From positions 1 through 64,000 of the forward strand of contig NZ_JAMBOX010000019.1 in assembly GCF_023715785.1 (NCBI RefSeq): a DNA stretch of 64,000 bases, in the 5' to 3' direction. Source of the DNA: Neobacillus niacini (lineage in GTDB: Bacteria > Bacillota > Bacilli > Bacillales > Cytobacillaceae). The notes below the pieces were generated by a model, which made no database searches, was not told the DNA's origin, and was given only the letters and a program-made list of their open reading frames with translations. The position numbers and the translations under genes are program-made. Below, piece after piece: positions 18,156-27,101 of this stretch (the first letter of the stretch is position 1; every line of letters begins with the position of its first letter).

Positions 18156-19514
18156 GTGATAAAAGATATGACGCATGAAGAAATAAGTTTAATGATCATC
18201 ACTATGCTGACCGAGAATAAAAAATCGGACTTTGAAACAATCATCGATGAGCTTCAGCCGTACGATGTAGCCGCCATTTATAAGGAACTGCCGGAAAAGT
18301 ACAAGGGGCGGTTTCTGCTGTTTTTAAAAATGGATCTGCTTGTGGACCTGATGGAGGAGCTTGATAAAGAAGAACAGCTGGATTTATTAAATAAGCTGGG
18401 GATTGAAAAATCAAGCAAGGTCCTTAATTTAATGGACAATGATGACCTGGCAACATTATTGCATGAACTATCTCCCGAGAAAATCGACTCGCTGCTATCT
18501 GAGATGAAAATTGAGGAATCAGAGGCGGTCAAGGATATCATGAAATATCCGCCTGAAACGGCCGGAAGGATCATGAACAACCGGTTCGTTTGGATTCGTA
18601 ATTATTTTACGGTCAGGGAAGCGGTTGATAAGCTGAAAAGCTTTGCCCAATTTGCCGAGTCGCTCAATTATTTATACGTTATCGATGAGGGGCGCAGGCT
18701 TGCCGGGGTCGTTTCTTACCGCGATTTGTTATTGGCGGAACCTGATGAGAAAATTAACAATATCATGTTTGAGCGGGTCATATCCGTCACGGATACAACC
18801 GACCAGGAAGAAGTCGCGAAAACTGTTCAGCGCTACGATTTTATCTCCGTGCCCGTTGTCGATGAGAATAATGTCCTGCTTGGAATCATTACAGTCGACG
18901 ACGTGATCGACGTCGTCATGAAAGAAGCCAATGAAGATATTGAAAAGTTATCCGCAACCGGTAAGTCGATCGATTTTGAAACGAAAACACTTGTCGCGGC
19001 AGCAAGACGACTCCCTTGGCTTATCCTGCTTTTATTTATTGGCGTCCTTTCTGGCCGAATTATCTCCAGTTTTGAAGATACCTTGAAGCAGGTTGTCGCG
19101 TTAACGTTTTTTATGCCGATGATCGCTGGGATGACAGGGAATACAGGCACCCAGTCGCTTGCCGTTGTCGTCAGAGGGCTCATTTCGCATGATATAGATA
19201 AAAAAGTAATTTTTCGGTTGATTATGCGGGAACTGGGTGTCGGCATTTCAATAGGGGTGATTTGTGCGATTTTAATCTCCGTTATCGCTTATATTTGGCA
19301 AGGGAGCCTGATTTTAGGCTTTGTCGTCGGCTGTTCGCTGTTTTTTACTTTGATAATTGGAACTTTGGCCGGAACCGTCATCCCGATTGTGCTTTACCGA
19401 CTGAATATCGACCCTGCGGTGGCGTCAGGACCGCTGATTACTACATTAAATGATATTTTTTCACTGCTCACCTATTTTGGGATTGCCACTGCCTTTTTAA
19501 CACATTTAATGTAA
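18156..19514 (+). CDS. mgtE: Magnesium transporter MgtE
   Basis: This 452-residue channel has the MgtE order: N domain (about 1-130, acidic helical repeats), two CBS domains (about 135-255), a plug helix, and five C-terminal membrane segments with MIAGMTGNTGTQSLAVV near residue 330. AAAGGAG lies before GTG 18156 with 9-nt spacing, so the GTG at 18147 is not used. Length matches B. subtilis MgtE. The upstream gap (17873-18155) does not contain a recognisable M-box riboswitch, although it has a GC-rich stretch just before the start. Confidence 0.93.
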   Translation: MIKDMTHEEISLMIITMLTENKKSDFETIIDELQPYDVAAIYKELPEKYKGRFLLFLKMDLLVDLMEELDKEEQLDLLNKLGIEKSSKVLNLMDNDDLATLLHELSPEKIDSLLSEMKIEESEAVKDIMKYPPETAGRIMNNRFVWIRNYFTVREAVDKLKSFAQFAESLNYLYVIDEGRRLAGVVSYRDLLLAEPDEKINNIMFERVISVTDTTDQEEVAKTVQRYDFISVPVVDENNVLLGIITVDDVIDVVMKEANEDIEKLSATGKSIDFETKTLVAAARRLPWLILLLFIGVLSGRIISSFEDTLKQVVALTFFMPMIAGMTGNTGTQSLAVVVRGLISHDIDKKVIFRLIMRELGVGISIGVICAILISVIAYIWQGSLILGFVVGCSLFFTLIIGTLAGTVIPIVLYRLNIDPAVASGPLITTLNDIFSLLTYFGIATAFLTHLM

Positions 19515-19641
19515 GTCTTTTTGAAACCTTTTGACCGTGATAAACGTTATGTATTTATGGGTATGTCATATTTTGCCTAGAAAATTTGTTGTGAGGATTT
19601 GGTTTCTCTGCTAGTCTTGAATTAACTTTAAGGTAAACTGG

Positions 19642-20835
19642 GTGTTGATGATGGAAAAATACATAAAAAAATCGGATCGATTTGATTGGTCATTAACTTT
19701 ACTATTATTTCTCTTTTTCTTGGTCAGTTGCGCGGCCATTTACAGTGCCCAGGCGACCGGGCAGTATGGAGACCGCAACTTCCTGATTATGCAGGTTTTC
19801 TGGTATTGCGTCGGAGCGGGGATTATTTTAGGATCCATGTTTTTTGACAGCTATCAATATCGCAAGCTGGCTTGGGTTTTATACGGGTTTGGCATTTTAT
19901 TATTAGTTTTTCTGGCCGTTGCCCCTGAGAGTATTGCACGTCCGATAAATGGCTCGAAAAACTGGTTTCAGATTAAAGGGTTAGGAACAATACAGCCGTC
20001 CGAGTTCGTCAAAATCTTTTTAATTTTGGCGCTAAGCCGGGCTGTTGCCGCCCACAATGAGAAATATCTGGAGAAAACACTAACGACAGATTTATTTTTA
20101 TTAATAAAACTTGGTGCTATAACGGCGGTACCGCTCGGAATGATCGTGGTCGAGGATTTGGGGACAGCGCTGGTGGTTATGGCCATTTTTACAGGTGTGA
20201 TACTCGTTTCGGGGATCTCCTGGAAGATTATTTTGCCAATCTATGGTGCAGGAGCCGCATTTGTAGGGCTAATCTTTTATCTTGTAATAATAAAACCGGA
20301 AATTATTGAAAAATTCCTCGGTGCTAAAACCTATCAACTGAACCGAATTTATTCCTGGCTTGACCCGGTTAACCATACATCCAGCTCGAGCTATCATTTG
20401 ATGAAATCGTTAAGCGCGATTGGCTCCGGGCTTATTTCCGGCAAGGGTTTCGGAAACGGTGAAGTCTATGTCCCTGAGGCCCACACCGATTTTATTTTCA
20501 GTGTCATCGGTGAGGAATATGGCTTTTTCGGGGGCAGTGTCGTAATCGGCCTGTATTTCTTGTTGATTTACCATTTAATCAAAACCGCTCTAGATACGAA
20601 TGATCCGTTTAACACATATGTCTGTACGGGTATCATCAGCATGATTACGTTCCATGTGTTCCAAAATGTCGGCATGACGATTCAGGTCCTGCCAATTACC
20701 GGAATTCCGCTGCCGTTCATTAGCTACGGGGGAAGCTCGTTAATGGGCAATATGTTTGCAATGGGCCTTGTCTACAGCATTCGCTATCACCATCGCAACT
20801 ATATGTTTTCGACGGACAATTCAATTGGCACATAG
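19642..20835 (+). CDS. RodA/FtsW/SpoVE-family SEDS glycosyltransferase
   Basis: A 397-residue protein with ten membrane segments of the SEDS family, which polymerise lipid II. Visible signatures are NGSKNWFQIKGLGTIQPSEF and, at the end, LPITGIPLPFISYGGSSL. The pattern fits RodA better than FtsW. It is a single gene without a neighbouring PBP. The start is ambiguous: GTG 19642, with AAGGT 7 nt upstream, or ATG 19648/19651. Confidence 0.88.
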   Translation: MLMMEKYIKKSDRFDWSLTLLLFLFFLVSCAAIYSAQATGQYGDRNFLIMQVFWYCVGAGIILGSMFFDSYQYRKLAWVLYGFGILLLVFLAVAPESIARPINGSKNWFQIKGLGTIQPSEFVKIFLILALSRAVAAHNEKYLEKTLTTDLFLLIKLGAITAVPLGMIVVEDLGTALVVMAIFTGVILVSGISWKIILPIYGAGAAFVGLIFYLVIIKPEIIEKFLGAKTYQLNRIYSWLDPVNHTSSSSYHLMKSLSAIGSGLISGKGFGNGEVYVPEAHTDFIFSVIGEEYGFFGGSVVIGLYFLLIYHLIKTALDTNDPFNTYVCTGIISMITFHVFQNVGMTIQVLPITGIPLPFISYGGSSLMGNMFAMGLVYSIRYHHRNYMFSTDNSIGT

Positions 20836-20893
20836 GATTGGGGGCTTGAGCAGTTTTCAGGAACTGACTGGCGAGAGTGACCAATTAGGAAGA

Positions 20894-20917
20894 GGCGGCG
20901 GTTTCGCTGCCTTTTTT
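20894..20917 (+). terminator. Intrinsic terminator of the rodA-like gene
   Basis: GGCGGCG and CGCTGCC pair around GTTT and are followed by six Ts. It is 58 nt past the stop codon. Confidence 0.85.
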
Positions 20918-21011
20918 ACGGGGAATGTCAAAACCCATATTTATTTCATTATCAGACAAACTATTATAAACTATTTAAAGCGACTAATTTATCATAAGTG
21001 AAGGTGCATTT

Positions 21012-21605
21012 ATGAAAGAGTTTATTTTTACGATTTTAGATTTCTTATCCGGATTGGGCTATTTCGGGATTGCATTAGGTTTAATGATTGAGATTATTCC
21101 TAGTGAAATCGTGCTTGGCTATGGCGGTTATATGATCTCGCAAGGTAAAATTGGCTGGGTTGGGGCAGTCATTGCCGGGACGATCGGCGGGACGCTTGCC
21201 CAATTATTTTTATATTGGGCCGGTTATTATGGCGGCAGGCCGTTCCTGGAGAAATACGGAAAATATGTACTAATCAAAAAGAAACATATCGATATTGCTG
21301 AACTTTGGTTTCGCAAATATGGCGCCGGGGTTATTTTCTCAGCGAGGTTCATTCCCGTTGTCCGTCACGCGATCTCCATTCCTGCCGGTATCGCTAAAAT
21401 GTCGGCAATGAAATTTACGCTGTATACGGTTGCAGCAATCATTCCATGGACCATCCTCTTCCTTTACTTAGGGAAAATTCTTGGCAAAAACTGGGCTGAT
21501 ATTAAAGAATTTGCTCAACCATACGTCATGCCGATCATTATCGGTGCGTTAATTGTTGGCGTTATCTATTTCCTATATCAAAAAACAAGAAAAACCACCG
21601 ATTAA
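21012..21605 (+). CDS. DedA-family membrane protein
   Basis: The 197-residue protein has the DedA/SNARE-associated fold with re-entrant loops. The family motifs are EIIPSEIVLGYGGY near residue 28 and the F/Y-xxx-R-xxP site in FSARFIPVVRHAISIPAGIAKM near residue 110. DedA proteins act as phospholipid or undecaprenyl-phosphate flippases. AAGGTG precedes the ATG and a terminator overlaps the stop codon. Confidence 0.9.
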   Translation: MKEFIFTILDFLSGLGYFGIALGLMIEIIPSEIVLGYGGYMISQGKIGWVGAVIAGTIGGTLAQLFLYWAGYYGGRPFLEKYGKYVLIKKKHIDIAELWFRKYGAGVIFSARFIPVVRHAISIPAGIAKMSAMKFTLYTVAAIIPWTILFLYLGKILGKNWADIKEFAQPYVMPIIIGALIVGVIYFLYQKTRKTTD

Positions 21606-21626
21606 TTGTGACCGGTGGTTTTTGCT
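21591..21626 (+). terminator. Intrinsic terminator of dedA-like gene
   Basis: AAAACCACCG pairs with CGGTGGTTTT around an 11-nt loop that includes the dedA stop codon, followed by GCTTT. Confidence 0.75.
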
Positions 21627-21699
21627 TTAGTGAAGCTGTTTCATATTTTTATTGGCGGCACTTTTCTTTGATTTTTAGCCAATTTTGTCGGCAATCCAA

Positions 21700-22017
21700 T
21701 TAGGAAACAAGCTTCAACCCTATGGCTGCCCCCAGAACCATAAAGATAAATACGAGCCGTTTCCAATCCCTCGATTCATTATAAAGCAGCATGCCCAGTA
21801 TCGCGCCGCCGGATGCACCGATACCCGTCCAGATGGCGTATGCCGTGCCCATCGGCAGTATTTTCATTGCATAAGCAAGGAATAAGAAGCTTGCGCCAAA
21901 ACCGGCCGCCAACAATAGATAGGATTGCCAATTGCGGTCTTGATGCACTTTATTAATCATCACCACACCGAACATTTCACATAGTCCTGCCAGCACCAAT
22001 GAAATCCAGGCCATCAA
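21700..22017 (-). CDS. ykkD: Guanidinium exporter subunit YkkD (SMR family)
   Basis: A 105-residue small multidrug resistance protein with four membrane segments. The membrane-embedded glutamate is in LAGLCEMFGV and the PMGTAYAIWTGIGASGG loop is typical. It is the same length as B. subtilis YkkD and overlaps the ykkC stop by 4 nt (ATGA), so the two are coupled and should form a heterodimer. The pair is downstream of a guanidine-I riboswitch, so export of guanidinium is the likely job. Confidence 0.92.
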   Translation of the reverse strand: MMAWISLVLAGLCEMFGVVMINKVHQDRNWQSYLLLAAGFGASFLFLAYAMKILPMGTAYAIWTGIGASGGAILGMLLYNESRDWKRLVFIFMVLGAAIGLKLVS

Positions 22018-22355
22018 GAATCTCCCCCTTCCCCAACAGAATCTTTAGTAACCAACTTCAACCCGATTACTCCTGCCAGTAGCACAAGAATCAACAGGAT
22101 TTTTGCCGTTTCAAATCGTCCCCCAAAAAAGAGAATCTCTGATATTACAGTTCCAGCGGTACCCAATCCAACAAAGACTGCATACACCGTGCCAACAGGG
22201 AGTTTGTTCCCCGCCGCAATCAATGCGTAAAAACTCACAATTATGGCCACAACAGTCCCGGCCCATTCCAAAGCACTATCTGCATGCTTTAAACCAATCA
22301 CCCAAAACACTTCAAAAAAAGCGGCAAAGAATACTTTTATCCATTGTAGATTCAT
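22014..22355 (-). CDS. ykkC: Guanidinium exporter subunit YkkC (SMR family)
   Basis: A 113-residue SMR protein with the essential glutamate in FAAFFEVFWVIGLKHADSA and the LPVGTVYAVFVGLGTAGTV loop, matching YkkC closely. It is the first gene after the riboswitch terminator. The ribosome binding site is AAAGGAG at 8-nt spacing. It and YkkD together make one exporter; single-gene homodimeric SMRs would not appear as an overlapping pair. Confidence 0.93.
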   Translation of the reverse strand: MNLQWIKVFFAAFFEVFWVIGLKHADSALEWAGTVVAIIVSFYALIAAGNKLPVGTVYAVFVGLGTAGTVISEILFFGGRFETAKILLILVLLAGVIGLKLVTKDSVGEGGDS

Positions 22356-22552
22356 TTCTTTTACTCCTTTCCCTCATACCAATGGAAATTACCCCAAATA
22401 TACTATATAAGAAATTTTTTAGTGTACCGATAATTGCCAATAAAGGCGGTGTGAGCAGAGCTAGACTAAACAAAATTAAAAATCCAAAAATTTATCATTT
22501 GCTTCAACTGCATATAAATTATTGCACTTATGCGGCGCTCCGCCCCTTTACC

Positions 22553-22738
22553 ATACAAAAAGCCTGGGAGATAACTGTATCATCAGTAATCTCCCAGGCT
22601 TTTATCCCTCCGTGTACACAGAAAAGCGGAAGCTCCTTGACCAGGCGCCAAGCTGAACAATTTCCAAAGTCCAATCTGTGCGTTTTCTCTCGGACCGGGC
22701 CGGCTTACCTAAATAAGCCGCGGAACCCTAGAAAACTT
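22553..22738 (-). promoter_or_regulatory. Guanidine-I riboswitch (ykkC motif) with terminator
   Basis: The minus strand contains the conserved ykkC-motif blocks in order: CTAGGGTTCCG (22721-22731), GGTCCGAGAG, ACACGGAGGGATAAAAGCCTGGGAGA (the latter part near 22590-22615). The last block is the 5' half of a strong terminator: GCCTGGGAGAT pairs with ATCTCCCAGGC and runs into TTTTTG (22556-22600). Guanidinium binding stabilises the aptamer and prevents the terminator. The variable arm, closed by GCACAGA/TCTGTGT, is unusually long. Between 22553 and ykkC (22356) lies about 200 nt of leader with no further recognisable element. Confidence 0.93.
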
Positions 22739-22801
22739 TTCAATATTGATTTTGGTTTTTATTTTAACACAAAAGGCGGCGATTGGGAGTGGAAAATTTT
22801 A

Positions 22802-23986
22802 TTAGCCTTGCTTAGTGACCCCGCCCTTTTCTTTTACTAAAAAATAAACATACAACATCATTGTGATGAATACTGAGATGGCCGAGCCTATGTATATGCT
22901 GCTGTAGCCAAACATATGCCCAACCTGGCCAAATATCATGGCCCCTATCCCGATCCCTAAATCAAAGAATGAGAAGAAGGTGGCATTGGCCATTCCGCGC
23001 CGGTTGATTGGCGATTTTTCGATTGCCCAGGCCTGAAGGGCAGGCTGCACCGTGCCAAAACCTAAACCATAAAGACAGGCAGCGATATAAAGAACCAGGC
23101 TGTTCGGCAGCCACACCAGCAGGATCATCGCAAGCAGAATCAGGAATGTTCCCGGAATAAATACGGCCTGATGCCCTTTGCGGTCATACAATTGCCCGGC
23201 AAATGCCCTTGTAACCATTAAGGCAACCGCATAATACAAGAAATACCACTGAATGCCCTCAATTTCCTTTTGGGCAGTGTACAGCGGAAGGAATGAGGCG
23301 ATTCCACCAAATGTAACGGTAATAAAGAATAACAATACCGAAGGCTTCAAGGCTGACTTTTCATAAAAATCGTGCTTTCCTTTCGTTTTTACCTGCTTTG
23401 GTTCCGCCTTCTTATAACTAATTCTCAATGACAACAGTAAGGCTGCCAGTCCTAACCCTGCACAAATGAGGAAAAATACGTCAAATGAGAGCTTCCCCGC
23501 TAAAATTAACCCAAGCGATGGTCCCAATGCCAGCGCCACATTCCCGGATAAGCCGTAATAGCCCATGCCCTCACCGCGCCTTGTGGCCGGGATTAAATCC
23601 GTGGCAATCGTGCCTGATGCGGTCGTGGAAAAACCCCAGCCGACACCTTGAACAACCCTCATCATAAACAGCAGGACGATACTTGGCAAAAATCCGAACG
23701 AGCCCACGGAAAGCACGAAAATCGCTAAACCAAGGATATAAACAAAACCTCTGCCCTTCGTTTCAAGTGCATTTCCAGCATAGGGACGGAGCAGCAGTGC
23801 CGAAAAGGTAAAAATCCCAATGACAAGTCCGATTAACTGGTCATTGCCGCCCAAATCTTTCACAAATAAAGGAATGGTCGGAAGCGTCATCTGAAACCCA
23901 AGAAATATAAAAAAATTAGCTAAACATATGAGTACAAAATCCCTTGTCCAAATTTTTTCTTTCGGTCTTTCCAGCTGTTTTTCCAT
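22802..23986 (-). CDS. MFS transporter (12 TM)
   Basis: A 394-residue major facilitator protein. The motif-A loop between TM2 and TM3 reads GNALETKGRGFVY (a weak version of GxxxDRxGRR), and a stronger copy, GQLYDRKGHQ, is in the second half. Motif C-like glycines (GYYGLSGNVALALGPSLG) near residue 145 suggest an exporter. The substrate cannot be told. It is a single gene with GAGGAAC upstream, and no terminator is clear before the riboswitch region. Confidence 0.85.
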   Translation of the reverse strand: MEKQLERPKEKIWTRDFVLICLANFFIFLGFQMTLPTIPLFVKDLGGNDQLIGLVIGIFTFSALLLRPYAGNALETKGRGFVYILGLAIFVLSVGSFGFLPSIVLLFMMRVVQGVGWGFSTTASGTIATDLIPATRRGEGMGYYGLSGNVALALGPSLGLILAGKLSFDVFFLICAGLGLAALLLSLRISYKKAEPKQVKTKGKHDFYEKSALKPSVLLFFITVTFGGIASFLPLYTAQKEIEGIQWYFLYYAVALMVTRAFAGQLYDRKGHQAVFIPGTFLILLAMILLVWLPNSLVLYIAACLYGLGFGTVQPALQAWAIEKSPINRRGMANATFFSFFDLGIGIGAMIFGQVGHMFGYSSIYIGSAISVFITMMLYVYFLVKEKGGVTKQG

Positions 23987-24043
23987 AAAAAATAAAGTTC
24001 CTCTCTCTTTTCTTCTATTTTGTCCATCTTCCCTTCAGAAAAA

Positions 24044-24075
24044 TGAAAAACCGCTTCTGCACCATGGCAGAAACG
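24044..24075 (-). terminator. Intrinsic terminator of dinB-like gene
   Basis: TTCTGC and GCAGAA with flanking CG pairs form a stem on the minus strand, followed by GTTTTTC. Confidence 0.7.
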
Positions 24076-24091
24076 ATCTTTCTAAAACACC

Positions 24092-24559
24092 TTATTTTGT
24101 AACAGCCGTTTGGACCACTCGCTTCATCGCCAGAATTTGCCCCAAATGCAGGGTTTCATGGAAAATCCCGAAGTTTGCGAGCTCACCGAAGGTCTCCTGG
24201 CCAAGAAATGGCGTTTTTAGCTTTTCGCTAAAGCTTTCAGCCGGAATTTCTTTGATTCTTTTCAGCTGCTCTGCCAATTGCTGTGATAGTTCCTGTACAG
24301 ACGGAACGTCTCCTTGCCAATCTGCCGGCTTTGTTCCGTTTCCGAATAATTCTAAGTAGTTTGCAGGTAAATGTGCCGATTTTTTCGGGTAACCAAACAT
24401 AAACTGCTCTGCCACTGTTAATACATGGCCAACATGCCAGTGCAGTGTATTGTTAAAACCCTCCGGCTTAATATCAACGATCCTTTCGTCAAGTGCCGCC
24501 ACATTTTTCAAAAGGTTTTTTCTTGTTAACTCAAAATGCTTTAATAATAACTCGCTCAT
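24092..24559 (-). CDS. DinB/YfiT-family metalloenzyme-like protein
   Basis: This 155-residue four-helix-bundle protein has the three-histidine metal site of the DinB superfamily: one in LHWHVGHVL near residue 43 and the pair in IFHETLHLGQI near residue 133. Many members are bacillithiol-dependent transferases (BstA/YfiT type). The reaction here is unknown. It lies alone between an MFS gene and argS. Confidence 0.85.
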   Translation of the reverse strand: MSELLLKHFELTRKNLLKNVAALDERIVDIKPEGFNNTLHWHVGHVLTVAEQFMFGYPKKSAHLPANYLELFGNGTKPADWQGDVPSVQELSQQLAEQLKRIKEIPAESFSEKLKTPFLGQETFGELANFGIFHETLHLGQILAMKRVVQTAVTK

Positions 24560-24628
24560 TTTATCCCTGCCTCTCCCGTATTTAATTCTATCTTATACCA
24601 GAATCAGCCAATTTTTAAATAAAATGCC

Positions 24629-26323
24629 TTACATTTCTACCGGAGCTTTAATTCCCAGCAAACGCAAGCCCTCTTTAAGGATTTCCGTTACAGCATATAC
24701 AAGCGCCAGGCGGGCTGTGCGCTCTTCACTTTCCTCAAGTACTTTTACCTCGGCATAGTATTTATTGAAGGCTTGGGCAAGGTCAACAATATATTTTGCC
24801 ACTTGGGATGGGTCATAATTGACGCAGGCGCGCTTAATGGCGTTGGAAAACTCCATCATCATGCTGACAACCTTCCATTCCTTTTCCCATGTGGATTGGA
24901 ATGCAGGAATTTCAGCGCTAGCTTGCCAATTGCCTTTTCGTAAAATCGAGCATGCTCTCGCAAACGTATATTGTACGTAAGGGCCTGTTTCGCCTTCGAA
25001 ACGGAGCATTTCCTCTAACGAAAACTCGATATCGTTCATCCGGTTATTTTTTAAATCATGGAAAATGACCGCGCCGACACCGACCTGTTTCGCCACTTCA
25101 TCCTTGTTTTCAAGGCTTGGGTTCTTCTCTTCAATATTATGACGGGCCATCGCAATGGATTCATTTAAAACTTCTTCAAGTAGGACGACCTTCCCTTTAC
25201 GCGTTGACATTTTCTTACCGTCTTTTAGCATCATGCCAAATGGAATGTGAACCATCTTGTCAGCCCAATCGTAGCCGGCCTTCTTCAGCACGGCAATTAA
25301 CTGTTTAAAATGCAGGCTTTGTTCGTGGCCAACCACATATAATGATTGAACAAAGTTGTAGTTTTCCTTGCGGTACATCGCGGCCGCCAGATCACGGGTT
25401 GCATAAAGTGTCGCCCCGTCTGATTTTTTAATTAGGCATGGCGGCAGTTCTTCCTCTGTCAGCTCCACAACCATTGCCTGGTCGGATTCCACCAAGAGCC
25501 CTTTTTCTTCTAACATCTTCACGACAGGCTCCATTTTGTCGTTATAAAAAGCTTCGCCGGCAAAGGAGTCAAATTCCACGTTCATTAATTCATAGATTCT
25601 GGCGAATTCCTTCAACGACTCTTCACGGAACCATTGCCACAGGTTTTGTGCTTCCTCATCACCGTCTTCAAGCTTTTTGAACCAGGCGCGGCCCTCATCT
25701 TCAAGAGATGGGTTTGTTTCGGCTACTTCATGGAATTTCACATATAGCGCCAATAATTCCTTGATTGGATTTTGTTTTACCTTTTCCTCGTCGCCCCAGT
25801 GCTTATAGGCGGAAATCAGCTTGCCAAACTGGGTGCCCCAGTCGCCAAGGTGGTTGATTTTGATTGGCTTATAGCCACATTTCTCCACGATTAAGGCAAT
25901 GGAATTCCCAATTACGGTCGAACGCAAGTGCCCCATGGAAAACGGCTTGGCAATATTCGGCGATGACATGTCAATCGTGACATTGCCGCCCTCACCAAAA
26001 TTCATTGAGCCAAAATTGCCTTTTTGTTTGATGACTTCGCTGACTACCTGCTGGGCAGCCTGCTTTTTATTTAAAAAGATATTTAAGTAAGCGCCGACCA
26101 CTTCTACCTTTTCAAATGTTGGGGACTCGATTTTCCCGCTCAATTCCTGCGCAATCAAATTTGGCGCCTTGCGCTTTAATTTGGCCAGTGAAAAACATGG
26201 AAACGCCAGATCCCCGTGCGCAGCGTTTTTCGGTTTTTCAATCAGCATTTCGAGATCACCGACAGCAATCTCGCCTTCCAAAATTGTATGCAGAATTTCT
26301 GCAAGTTCCTTTTTAAAATTCAT
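24629..26323 (-). CDS. argS: Arginyl-tRNA synthetase
   Basis: A 564-residue class I synthetase. The HIGH-like site is PNIAKPFSMGHLRSTVIGNS near residue 125 and the KMSKS-like site is KMSTRKGKVV near residue 375. An N-terminal Add1 domain (1-100) and a C-terminal DALR anticodon domain (about 440-564) are in the expected places, and the protein ends in the usual P-V-x-M. A T-box leader controls it. AAGGAGG precedes the ATG. Confidence 0.97.
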   Translation of the reverse strand: MNFKKELAEILHTILEGEIAVGDLEMLIEKPKNAAHGDLAFPCFSLAKLKRKAPNLIAQELSGKIESPTFEKVEVVGAYLNIFLNKKQAAQQVVSEVIKQKGNFGSMNFGEGGNVTIDMSSPNIAKPFSMGHLRSTVIGNSIALIVEKCGYKPIKINHLGDWGTQFGKLISAYKHWGDEEKVKQNPIKELLALYVKFHEVAETNPSLEDEGRAWFKKLEDGDEEAQNLWQWFREESLKEFARIYELMNVEFDSFAGEAFYNDKMEPVVKMLEEKGLLVESDQAMVVELTEEELPPCLIKKSDGATLYATRDLAAAMYRKENYNFVQSLYVVGHEQSLHFKQLIAVLKKAGYDWADKMVHIPFGMMLKDGKKMSTRKGKVVLLEEVLNESIAMARHNIEEKNPSLENKDEVAKQVGVGAVIFHDLKNNRMNDIEFSLEEMLRFEGETGPYVQYTFARACSILRKGNWQASAEIPAFQSTWEKEWKVVSMMMEFSNAIKRACVNYDPSQVAKYIVDLAQAFNKYYAEVKVLEESEERTARLALVYAVTEILKEGLRLLGIKAPVEM

Positions 26324-26339
26324 GGTTTAGTCCTCCTTT

Positions 26340-26610
26340 TTGTATAAAAAACAAAAAACCCCCGCCTCTAATGAAAGAGACGAGAGTTGTTATTCCCGCG
26401 GTACCACTCTAATTGTTCTAATGAACCAACTTTTCCCCTCGTAACGGCGGGTTCCCCGGCAGGCCCTACTCATGTTCAGGTCCACATCTCCAAAGTGCGC
26501 TTCATTATCTGCTCCGTATCAGGCTTCCACCATCCCTGACTCGCTAACAACTTTACAGGTAACTACTCTCTTTTTCATTGATTTTAAAAATTTGATTATC
26601 AGTTATTATA
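26340..26610 (-). promoter_or_regulatory. T-box riboswitch and promoter of argS
   Basis: The minus strand has the 14-nt T-box (AGAGTGGTACCGCGG, 26396-26410) that pairs with the uncharged tRNA 3' end, followed by a terminator (CGTCTCT/AGAGGCG then GGGTTTTTTGTTTTTT, 26346-26384). Stem I contains the AG-bulge/GA motifs around GTTAGCGAG and the specifier region GAAGCGCACTTTGGAG, so CGC (26497-26499) is the likely specifier codon for arginine. A TATAAT -10 is at 26605-26610; the -35 is poor. Confidence 0.93.
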
Positions 26611-26695
26611 CTGGAATCTTCGAGAATAATCCAGTTTTCACTGATGATTTTTTTCTTAATAAGGAAATCCTAACGTATTAAAGGAGGGAAAAGCA

Positions 26696-26950
26696 ATGGC
26701 CAGAAGAAATAAAATTCTTGTTCCCGAAGCGCGGCAAGGATTGGACCAGTTGAAGGCAAAGGTTGTCCAGTCGCAAAGTCCTGAAAACGCCAAGTTCGAA
26801 GCCGCCGAAGAGGTCGGTGTTCCGTTAAAAAAGGGCTATAACGGCAAGCTGACATCAGAGCAGGCCGGAAAGGTCGGCGGCAGGCTCGGCGGCAGCATGG
26901 TCCGCGAGCTAGTGAAAATGGCGCAGGAAAATTTAGCGAAACGGCCATAA
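26696..26950 (+). CDS. Small acid-soluble spore protein, alpha/beta type
   Basis: An 84-residue SASP that would saturate and protect DNA in the forespore. It has the GPR protease recognition region (KFEAAEEVGV, cleavage after the E) near residue 35 and the DNA-binding SASP pattern with GKVGGRLGGSMVRELVKMAQ near the end. It is slightly divergent from the major SspA/B proteins. AAAGGAGGG precedes the ATG. A forespore sigma-G promoter is expected but not clearly visible. Confidence 0.9.
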   Translation: MARRNKILVPEARQGLDQLKAKVVQSQSPENAKFEAAEEVGVPLKKGYNGKLTSEQAGKVGGRLGGSMVRELVKMAQENLAKRP

Positions 26951-26966
26951 CGAGGGGAACTAAAAA

Positions 26967-27000
26967 AGACTTGTGCGACTTGGTCCCACAAGTCTTTCTC
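26967..27000 (+). terminator. Intrinsic terminator of the SASP gene
   Basis: AGACTTGTG and CACAAGTCT make a perfect 9-bp stem, followed by TTCTC; the minus side has TTTTTTA. Confidence 0.8.
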
Positions 27001-27101
27001 TGTTCCCTGCAAAAATCTTTAAAGCCCTCCCCTCATATCAATGTATATACCGCACTTGAATTGGAAAAATATTCACAGGACATGTGAAGGGTGGTATCGA
27101 A

